Below, in pieces: positions 56,248 through 64,000 of a DNA stretch of 64,000 nucleotides (its first letter is position 1; every line of letters starts with the position of its first letter). This DNA comes from Gigaspora margarita (taxonomy: Eukaryota; Glomeromycota; Glomeromycetes; Diversisporales; Gigasporaceae), in assembly GCA_009809945.1 (NCBI GenBank), contig WTPW01000024.1:759979-823978 (forward strand). Reading direction: 5' to 3'. Under the pieces are notes generated by a model. It did not search any database. It saw only the letters and a program-made list of their open reading frames with translations, and had not been told where the DNA came from. The translations under genes and the position numbers were made by a program.

Positions 56248-56439
56248 TAATGCTAAAAAAGATATTTATATTTATGAAATTCAAGAACAACATTATTATC
56301 AATATTGTTCTTTAATGCCTGAAATACTTAAAAAAAGTCTGAACTAAAATTTGCTTAAATATATTTTTATAATGGTAATAATTTTGATAACCAACTTAAT
56401 AAAAGATATGAAATAATATAATATTCAACTCTTTCCAAT

Positions 56440-57240
56440 GATTCCTCGTACCAAATTTTTTAAGAACACTGCCCTATGAAAACTATGCAGTTAATATATT
56501 TATACACAACAAAACTTTACCAAAGCTGCTATAAGGTACAAAGCCCATTCACTGTATGTTTTGCAACTGAAATAGAGATGAAAAAGAATAGTAGACTTAT
56601 AAGCGAGGCACCTTGGCAGACTTTGGTACTATTGAGCAAAGCCATAGTAGAAAAACTTTAGAGCTTTGTCAAGGCATAGATATGAAAATAGAAGTAGATA
56701 CTTGGTTATATATGTTATTCTGTATAGTGTAACTCTTACAACTCCTTTTATTTGGTACTATTTTCCTGGCACCACTTTGGACATTACATAATTTCAAAAA
56801 AGTGGGCAATTCAGTGTACTCCCTTCAAAAGATTAGCAGTATTTACTTCTTCCAAATTAGGATGTATCTACCAAACTAGAATCTCCCACGAGGCTATTTA
56901 GGTTTAATGCTTACCAAATAAACAATGACTGGTGTAATAGAGGTCAGAGTGATCACATGTAGAAATTTTAGATGTTAGATATTTTTTTTTCTTTTTCACT
57001 TTCTAGAATACATATAGTGTTAGATTAGATTTTTTCTATACAACACTATATAATTTTCAAAGCCTAATACAAGCAATAATAGTATCATCATGGCTGTCAT
57101 TTTTTAGCCTTTTTCTTCTTTTCTCTTTTTTATATTTTTTCATTTATTCTCTTCCTTTTTATTTCGTTTCTTGTTTTTTTTCTTTTCATTAGTTTAGTAT
57201 CCCTCATTTTTTACTCTTTTTACTTGTCATTTTATTTTAG
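56440..57240. other. No assigned gene; coding-like scraps and a pyrimidine tract
   Basis: 56476-56661 is open for 61 codons (MKTMQLIYLYTTKLYQSCYK...), with a somewhat coding-like composition but no motif. It may be the continuation of the Helitron region. 57108-57240 is T/C-rich. Confidence 0.35.
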
Positions 57241-58255
57241 TTAGTAGTTCTTCTACCTAGGAGGCTAGGAGAAGAAGGTTGGGAAAGAAGGCAGTCATGA
57301 CATGCTGGTAAACCAGGTTGGTAATCTGGGATGAATTGTTCTGAGGTAGATCAAATTAAACCAGTAAGGCTGAATTACCTTTGGCAGATCACACATAGGT
57401 GCTCGAGTATTTAGGTACTTTATAGTAAATGGGTGAGCCACTTTTCAATCAAATTGCTGTAATAGTAGATGTAAAAAAATTTTTTTTAAAGGACATAGCA
57501 GGGGCAGAACATTCTTGACAAGACCCGAGCAGAGAAGTAACTGAGCCTTTGATGGTGCATTAAGAACGGAATTAGATAGAGAAAAGCTAGGAAGGCTAGA
57601 TGGGCAAGAGCCTCTATGGCAAGAGGAAGTATACCAACCTGGCCGCTAGAGTTGCACCAGAGAAAAAGGACATGCATTATGGAAGCATAGACCAAGAAAA
57701 GGGAGACCTAAGGCATTCTAACGCTGGGCTGACCAATTCTTCCGGGCCAACTGGAGTGGTAGTTCGGAATACTGGTAATATCTTGAAGAGGATGAGATAG
57801 GTGTACTGGGATAAGGTGAACTTCGCAAGGGCAGAAGTAGGTAACGGTAGCAGTTTAATGGTTAGCTCTGACTGCAAGTATATAGGTAAAGCTGTAACAG
57901 ATGTTACTGAAGTGTAGGTGAATACCTAAGTGGGATAGGTACTGCTCTACCAGGTTTACTACAGGGGCAAATGCCCTCTATAAGGAGTTTGGCTAAAGCC
58001 TCAGGGTACTTTCTACAGTAAATTAGCTCCTGCAAGGGGTCTATTGGAAGGAACATAGAACATGGGTAGAAGCCAGAGGGTTTAAATAGGCAATCCCATA
58101 GTTGGATTGTAGGTATGGCAGCTAGTGTGAAATGACACCAAAAGTGTAAGTGGCTGGTTGTACTCTCATTATACAAATGTAATATGTGGCGTAGTCATTA
58201 TAACTGGGCCAACCTGTTTGTACCAATAAAGTGCTAGAGTACCTAAGTGGTTACC
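57241..58255. other. Island of higher GC, origin unknown
   Basis: About 1 kb in which G and C approach half of the bases, against roughly a quarter around it. The edges are sharp, after a pyrimidine tract at left and before 'aatattaaaaaataaaaaat' at right. On the minus strand 58176-57904 is open for 90 codons (LWDCLFKPSGFYPCSMFLPI ... GRAVPIPLRYSPTLQ) and 57877-57677 for 66; on the plus strand 57600-57800 for 66. No frame covers the island and I recognise no protein or RNA. Possible sources: organelle DNA insertion, an element body, or foreign DNA. Confidence 0.5.
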
Positions 58256-58259
58256 TTAA

Positions 58260-58735
58260 TATTAAAAAATAAAAAATTTTTTAAAAGTTATCATTAATAA
58301 AGCATTGAAGCTTGACATAATTGTCAAATTCAAAAAAAAAATAGAAGATATAAAATAATGAATAAAGATAAATCATTAAATAAGAATATATTAAGTGAGC
58401 TTCAATTTGAATTATTTAATAATATAGAAAGTTTTTTAATTTATAAAAAAGCCAATTATGTAAAATTCTTTTCTAAAAATTGGCTTTTTTATAATCTAAA
58501 AAACTTCTATATTAAACTAAAATACATACTTATTGGATTCACACAAAATTTAAATTACTATTGTAGAAAATAAAAGAAGAATAGTGATTTTTTTTTTACT
58601 ATATGTATTTCAAAAAAATTGTAGGTTATGTAAGAGGAGTGACAGAAAAGAGCTTATATATACTCCCACCCATCCCTCTCTACCCTCTATATTCCCTTTA
58701 CTCCTCTTTGTCTTTTTTACTCCAAGAGGCAGTAA
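58260..58735. other. AT-rich spacer with a 97-bp hairpin
   Basis: 58420-58516 is a hairpin with about 45-bp arms ('aatatagaaagttttttaa' and its complement, 'ataaaaaagccaatt' near the loop). The 71-codon open frame at 58358-58573 lies across it and is not accepted as a gene. Confidence 0.6.
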
Positions 58736-58737
58736 TA

Positions 58738-58900
58738 GTAAATGATCTGGTCATTTGCAAATGAGCTCAAATGACTCTAAAATGACTGGTTATTATCAGT
58801 TATCTCAATTTTGGTCATTTGGAAATGACTTAAGACCAAATGACCATGGTTATTTAGAAATAACTGGGATCATTTGAGGGTTATTTAGTCTATAGATTTT
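58738..58900. mobile_element. GGCAGTNATNGTAAATGA element, copy 2 (right end missing)
   Basis: The left end GGCAGTAATAGTAAATGA and the next 'tctggtcatttgc' match 27078. The inside repeats 'caaatgac' and 'ggttatttag' motifs in both orientations. The matching right end is not found, so it is truncated or diverged. Confidence 0.6.
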
Positions 58901-58970
58901 GAAATAGGCTGGGTTAGGCTAGGTATTTGTATATTCAGACCCAAAAATTTATATGCCTAACTAGTGATTG

Positions 58971-59096
58971 GTGCCATAATCATGTGATACTAATTGTTAC
59001 ATAATACAATATATAAAAATTAACAATTAGATTGTTGATTTTATATATTGTACCATGTGACAATTAGTATTACATGATTACAGTACCAATTACTAT
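58971..59096. mobile_element. 126-bp fold-back element
   Basis: Arms of about 58 bp: CTAGTGATTGGTGCCATAAT at left, ATAGTAATTGGTACTGTAAT (reverse complement) at right, both continuing 'catgt-atactaattgt'. Differences are mostly C/T and A/G. Confidence 0.82.
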
Positions 59097-59341
59097 GCCT
59101 GACCTAACCCAGAAATGGGTTGAGGCATCGATCTATGTAGCTGGTTGATTTTTGCCAGGGATCATTAGATTAGCTAATGATTCAGATAATGTAGCACCAG
59201 TTGATCAAGTGTCTCAATTCTTGTTTCATTGGCACTAAGATAATCTTTAATTGTTCAGATTTTTAAGTAGTGTATGATAGTCTTCTTATCACCTGTTTCT
59301 TTTACTTGATATTAATATGAATATCTTACTATATTCAGTTG

Positions 59342-61057
59342 TAGAGTTTAGATCTGGTTTATAAAATCTGGATATAAAAAGGATATCAGATATTATTTTT
59401 TGTAAAGAGTATATAAATCTGGTTTTTAATTTTAAACCATTACAAATCTGATTTTTATCTGGATCTAGTAATAATAATAATAAGTGCGTTAATTAAATTG
59501 AGAATTTAAAAGCATGTATAAAATTTTAGTAATAAGTAATAATAACATCATTTTCGTTATGTACATTGATAAATCACACTACTAGTGTATGAAATTTGTG
59601 TGACTATTTTATTTAATTTGTATCTAAACCAAATACAGATAGAGTGGGAATATTATAAATGTACCGTATTAACTGAAGCATTCTGGGTGTATTAAATGTT
59701 GCACGTGTGTTTCTTATACTTGGAATAGTCCAGTCTGATATACCAGAATTTGATTTTATTTGATGGATGCAGATTATATTAGTTGTTGAAACTGAAATGG
59801 GATATACTTCCAGAAATAGCAAATAATATTGCACCGGGAGATCACTGTAAGCAGTTGAGTTTGTGTGGCTTAGCGCTGGCTAGTAGTTTCTCATCTATAA
59901 TGAAGGCTGGCCATTAATACGAACATGTGATGTGAATTGATATTCCCTAGTTATAGTTATGAAAATGGCAGGTCCATTTAGCTGTGATTTATGTGCTATT
60001 GAAATTGAAACTTAATGGGATATGCTCCCAGAAATAGCAATAATATTGCACTGAGAGATAACCGTAAGCAGCTGTTATGCGGTTTAGCGCTGGCTGGTGG
60101 TTTTCTGCCTGTATTGCATAATGCAGGCCAGCTGTCAGTATGAACATGTGATATATATGTATATTTTACCTTAATATATAAGGTGTGCTTAAACATGTGA
60201 TATTGATATTTGCTTATATAGCAGTTGAGTTTAACTTATATGGGGTCCCCAAAATTCTGAGTAGGAATACGTCAGAGTGCTTCAGAATCATAGTCAGCAG
60301 AATGGGAATCGATCAATTTTGTCCAAAGATCATAAAAAAAATTTTACAAGTTCTGATGCATCCAACCTAAAATTTTGGGACATCCCTGTAAAATAGTTGA
60401 GTTTGTTGCATTTGTGTGGCTTAACATTGACTACCTGCATAATGTCGACTGGCCATTAGTATAAACACGTTATATTGATATTATGAGAATGGCTGGATTC
60501 TTTTGGGAGGAAGGGTTGGGTCAAAATTTGGTCTGTCGCAGTTGAGTGAGCAATCGTTGGCATAAGGCCAGTTTGCGTTTCCCATGGATTTATCTTTGTT
60601 CTCATTGTCATCTTTATCAAGTTAGTGATTACTGTTTATGGAAAGTTATTCAAATCATACTCATCTCCTTTGATTATCTGGACCAGACTTGTTCTGGTTG
60701 ATAGTTCCACGATGTGCATCAACATGCTTAGCACCTTTTCGATCTGTTGACTTTACATCAACTCGAATAAATTTAACGTCATTATTGTTGCTGATTTCCT
60801 GTGATATAGCATGTGATAAAGTTAGTATTGACAATGCATTTAAAGAAATTAAAAAAAATACTACTTAGCAAAATATTAAATTGTGCAAAATGATAGTATG
60901 AAACTCTTTTCTTTGTTAATTAACAAGTAAAAACCGGATAAAAAACAGATTTACAAACTGGATATCTTAATAAATATCCGTTTACAAATCTGAATTAGAA
61001 AATATTAAACAGGATGTATATCCGGATATCTGGTTAAATATCCAGATCCAAACTCTA
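59342..61057. mobile_element. 1.7-kb hAT-type non-autonomous element
   Basis: Ends TAGAGTTTAGATCTGG and (reverse complement) TAGAGTTTGGATCTGG, flanked by a perfect 8-bp duplication TTCAGTTG (59334-59341, 61058-61065). Subterminal 'ggatatc/gatatccgg' motifs at both ends are typical of hAT. The body holds two direct copies of a 220-bp unit ('ccagaaatagcaa', 'ggcttagcgctggct', 'gaacatgtgat') near 59790 and 60010, and a third partial copy near 60390. No transposase. Confidence 0.9.
60241..60388. mobile_element. 148-bp TA-flanked element nested in the hAT-type element
   Basis: Ends TGGGGTCCCCAAAATTCTGA and (reverse complement) CAGGGATGTCCCAAAATTTT, flanked by TA (60239-60240, 60389-60390). The ends resemble those of Tc1/mariner elements. 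It splits the third internal repeat. Confidence 0.8.
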
Positions 61058-61065
61058 TTCAGTTG

Positions 61066-61670
61066 GTATATTTTCTTGGATTTCTTGTAGCATTGGATTA
61101 TAGTCTAATTTCTCCAATACTTTAAATTTTTCTTGGTAATCAAATATCTGCAAGTACTTTCTACTATAATAATTATTAAGGTACTTATTTATTTTAGTAA
61201 TTTTTTTGCATAATCTGTTTACTTTAACAGTCATTTTTTCTTGTATAACTCTATTGCTATCTTTTTTTAGTAGTTATGTGTTCAATTTCTTTTGATAATT
61301 ATTAAATTCACTTTCTAGCATGGTTGTATTTCTTTTTCTTCATTTTCTTCAAGAGTTCAATTTTACAGTAATTAAAGTATTTTTCTATTTTATGAAATAT
61401 GAATCCTTGGTTTCTTTGTAATATTATCAGCAAAAATATATATGCATAAACTTTCATAAGTTTTTACAGTATGTAAGAAAATTGTAAACGTACGTAAAAT
61501 TTAGCGTAAAACTATGTAAGCCTTATAGTGTATAAGAAAATCATAAATTTATGTAAAAATTTTACATAAATTTATGATTTTCTTATGCACTATAAGGTTT
61601 ATAAAAGTTTATAGAAGTATATAAAAATTTATAAAATGCTAGGAAGATTTAATCTTATGAAAAATACAAA
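61066..61670. other. AT-rich spacer with a perfect palindrome
   Basis: No gene. Contains the palindrome at 61518-61603. Confidence 0.5.
61518..61603. repeat. 86-bp palindrome with almost no loop
   Basis: 'ccttatagtgtataagaaaa' followed by 'tcataaatttatgtaaaa' and then its mirror image, centred at 61560. Could extrude as a cruciform. Confidence 0.85.
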
Positions 61671-61674
61671 ATGA

Positions 61675-61920
61675 GAGGTCAAAAGTAGAAACCACTAAAT
61701 TTTTTTCTAAGTAAATTTTTTTAAGACTTTAAATTAAAATAGCTCAACAACTATTAAACCAAACTTGATAAAAATTTTTTTATTTTAATTCTATATAGTT
61801 ATAGAATTAAAATAAAAAAAAATTATTAGGTTTGGTTTAATAGTTGTCAAGATATTTTAATTAAAAATTTTAAAAAAACTTACTAAAAACAAATTGGGTA
61901 GTTTCTACTTTTGACCTCCC
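61675..61920. mobile_element. 246-bp fold-back element with GAGGTCAAAAGTAGAAAC ends
   Basis: Ends match each other and resemble those at 55232. The core palindrome ('aactattaaaccaaacttga', 'tttattttaattctata') resembles the cores of the elements at 36012 and 31160. Confidence 0.85.
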
Positions 61921-62014
61921 AAATATTTACAAACTACTTTTTAAAGATTTTTAAAGATATAAAAAAAAAATTTTTAATACTAGAAAAACAGGAGCTATTG
62001 TAAGTCTGAAGCAA

Positions 62015-62510
62015 ATTGTAATTAGTTATGTGTGTGGATAGATAGACAAATTTTGATAAGACCTCTAGTATGTGCAGATTATTGGTCACGTGGGTGAACA
62101 GATAGACAAAATCTGCTAAAGCCTTAGTATATAGGGAAGCCCACAGCAAAAGGTGGCTTCAGGCCAACCAATCAGATTTTAAGATTTTATATTATAAATA
62201 TCTAACTAATCATTATTTTTGTAAATACAATTTTTATTTATCAATAATGTTAAAAATAGATAAATTTAGCTTATTGTTTTAATATTACTATATAATTGAT
62301 AATTACATACTAAGTTTAGTAATGATTTTCTCAAAATCATGTGATTTTCCCAAAGCCACCTTTTTCTGTGGGTCCTCTCATATGTAGATCATTGATCACA
62401 TGAGCAGACAGACAGACAAAATCTGCTAAGGCCACATAGATCATTGATTATATGGATGGACAGATAGAATGGACAAAAATTGCTAAAGACCTGTAAATAT
62501 GAGTTCTCCA
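62015..62510. repeat. Tandem repeat of about 65-70 bp, split by a MITE
   Basis: Four units with 'ggatagatagacaaa', 'atctgctaaagcc' and 'gtagatcattgatcac' variants: two before 62131 and two after 62381. The element at 62132-62380 lies between. Confidence 0.75.
62132..62380. mobile_element. 249-bp TA-flanked MITE
   Basis: Ends TAGGGAAGCCCACAGCAAAA and (reverse complement) TGAGAGGACCCACAGAAAAA, both continuing 'ggtggctt', flanked by TA (62130-62131, 62381-62382). Inside, 'aaccaatcagatttt' near the left end. Confidence 0.82.
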
Positions 62511-62540
62511 ATTGGCTTTAGACAATAAGTGACTTATAAC

Positions 62541-63255
62541 CAGTGTTTAAAATTGGCATGCGGAATTTGTGGAGCGCAGACTAAAAATTTAATCTGCAAT
62601 TTTTTTTTAAGAATATATGCAGATTCTGCAATTATGAAAAAAAAGCTCCGCAGAATTTCCGCATATTGTAGATATTTTTTTTTGTTCTGCAGGTTTAATA
62701 TTAGGTAAATCTGCGGGCATTTATTAAGAAATTTATTTGAATCTATATTCTAAAGTCAAATAGGGAACGTATGCTTATCACAATGTTCTACCATTGACTT
62801 CGTATAAGCAAGTAATAGGAATCAGTTGTATAAAGTTTGAAGTAATTACATATTTCAGGCAAAGAATAATTTTGCTAATTTTTTATCAAGTTTTCTAGAA
62901 TTCACAATAATAGCTATGAAGATATACTGTATACTTGAAATAAACTTTTCATTACTGTCTTATTATATTTAATACTCTCTGGGCTTTGTCAGTTATGTAT
63001 ATACGTATATATATACATACGCACATATGTAATTCTAAATTTTGATCTTTACTATATTCAGATTCCAGGTAATAGTAAAATTGCACAAAATAAATTTTAT
63101 TAAATAAAATTTTATTTCCACATATTAATCTAATTTTCCGCTGATATATAATTTAATAAAAATTTAATGTGCAAGTTGATACACTAATTCTGTAGTTTTT
63201 ATTAAAATATTAAATGTATTCTGTATAAAATTTTAAAATCCAATTTTAAACACTG
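62541..63255. mobile_element. 715-bp hAT-type non-autonomous element
   Basis: Perfect 16-bp ends CAGTGTTTAAAATTGG ... complement, flanked by a perfect 8-bp duplication CTTATAAC (62533-62540, 63256-63263). Subterminal repeats of 'tctgc-gaatt' type lie near the left end. No coding capacity. Confidence 0.93.
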
Positions 63256-63263
63256 CTTATAAC

Positions 63264-64000
63264 CCAAATTCAATATTAACTTGAAACAAATAGCTTGAAA
63301 CTTGCAAAGTATTTTTTTTAATACTATGAAATATTTTGAACTATTTTGCATATTCAAAGCACTATTCAAATTATAAGTTACAAATAATATTACCAAAGGT
63401 TAAAAAAATGTTTGCTTGTTTACTAGCTGGGTCAAAGGGATCAAAAAAGTCAAAGGCATTACATCAGCAAATTTATCATAGCATAATATTATGTAAGATC
63501 TTATGAACCATAATATAAGCAAAATATTTCGTAATATATAACGGAATATTCAAATATCAAAATTTCATTATATTTCGTTAGAAATTTTGAAAATTATAAC
63601 AAAATATTTCGATTCTCTTTAAACCAAGCTAGGATCAGTAGATCAGTGTAACCTGGATCATGCTTTGGACTAATTATTCAAAATAGTTCGAATTCTGTAC
63701 TACAAGATCAGATTCACTTTTTTGTTTTCATTTCATTTCTTTGTTTTTATTTATTTTTTTGTTTTCATTTTATTTATTTTTTATTTTATTTTTATTTTGG
63801 CACTTTANAAGAACACCTTTGCAAGAAAACAAACAACTTTTCNAAACCTTGTGCAAACCAACCCAATCTGTAACCTGGATTGCATTGGACTAATTTTTTG
63901 AAATAGTTCGATGATGTTCAAATTCTGTACTACAAGATCAGATTAGATCTTTTGTTTATAATTAGATCTTCTATTTTGTTTTTTTTTGCTTTTTGCTTTC
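63264..64000. other. AT-rich end of window with a direct repeat
   Basis: A block with 'gtaacctggat', 'ttggactaatt', 'aatagttcga' and 'ctgtactacaagatcagatt' occurs at about 63648-63716 and 63871-63950. T-rich simple sequence lies between. Two N bases at about 63808 and 63843. No gene. Confidence 0.6.

Larger units (their letters stand above)
54184..56430 (+). pseudogene. Helitron Rep protein remnant in three pieces
   Basis: Helitron Rep proteins nick DNA for rolling-circle transposition. Piece 1 (54184-54395): GFERMNIICKHCFALK-stop, the Helitron CxxC zinc-like start, with TGA at 54245-54247 where the family has Trp, then LAQLKSLLPAIKFLLTEENP and, one frame over, KIRAYIK. Piece 2 (55578-55624): YAFITIGSTILDNKLA. 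Piece 3 (from 56250): NAKKDIYIYEIQEQHYYQYC then SLMPE, and the IYFYNG...FDNQLNKRYE segment, which corresponds to the usual LQIYIYD...NRR region. Removing the inserted elements joins the pieces in the order known for the family. The HUH active-site region and the helicase are not present. Confidence 0.78.

Noticed and set aside
58358-58573. 71-codon open frame
   Set aside because: It lies across a 97-bp hairpin and is explained by the palindrome's AT-rich arms.
1-64000. Virus or retrovirus-like sequences
   Set aside because: The only reverse transcriptase is of the LINE type with an APE endonuclease. No protease, integrase, envelope, capsid or long terminal repeats were seen.

Overview
The window looks like nuclear DNA of a fungus, most likely an arbuscular mycorrhizal fungus (Glomeromycotina). 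The base composition is extremely AT-rich. Introns are short (75-90 bases) with GTAAGT/GTATGT donors. There is one tyrosine-kinase-like (TKL) serine/threonine kinase of the type expanded in these fungi, there are fragments of TPR repeat genes, and almost everything else is transposon-derived. The lineage call is inference from gene families. It was not searched.

Layout. 0.4-6.25 kb: a 5'-truncated LINE tail directly followed by a full-length but broken LINE (APE endonuclease, reverse transcriptase, RNase H, C-terminal zinc motif). 6.3-16.5 kb: no genes, but a string of short inverted-repeat elements and one 95-bp tandem array. 16.5-18.7 kb: a 2.2-kb Harbinger-like element with a gene remnant. 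18.8-20.1 and 28.6-29.2 kb: AT-rich tandem arrays that read on the minus strand as decayed TPR units. 20.6-25.6 kb: broken multi-exon genes, including a divergent pair (minus-strand unknown family and plus-strand zinc-finger family) sharing a 220-bp intergenic region. 27-44 kb: fold-back elements, Harbinger-type and hAT-type non-autonomous elements, and two large elements built from repeated palindromes.

44.4-50.85 kb: a complete Mutator-like (MULE) element with a target duplication, terminal arrays of a GTACCGTACC motif and a 13-exon transposase gene on the minus strand. The gene is broken by several frameshifts and a stop, and its largest intron holds a tRNA-derived SINE with a perfect 15-bp target duplication. 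51.4-53.6 kb: the one plausible intact host gene, a four-exon kinase fused to ribonuclease-inhibitor-type leucine-rich repeats, with an assembly gap inside the repeats. 54.2-56.4 kb: a Helitron Rep remnant cut into three pieces by three TA-flanked elements. 57.2-58.25 kb: an unexplained island of higher GC. 58.7-63.3 kb: more inverted-repeat elements, including two hAT-type elements with perfect 8-bp duplications.

How it fits together. This is a transposon graveyard around one signalling gene. Nesting can often be read directly, because removing an element restores the reading frame or the opposite arm of a palindrome. Four unrelated coding remnants carry TGA or TAG where the family has tryptophan, pointing to decay dominated by C-to-T change and not to a changed code. 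No rRNA, canonical tRNA gene or CRISPR array was seen.
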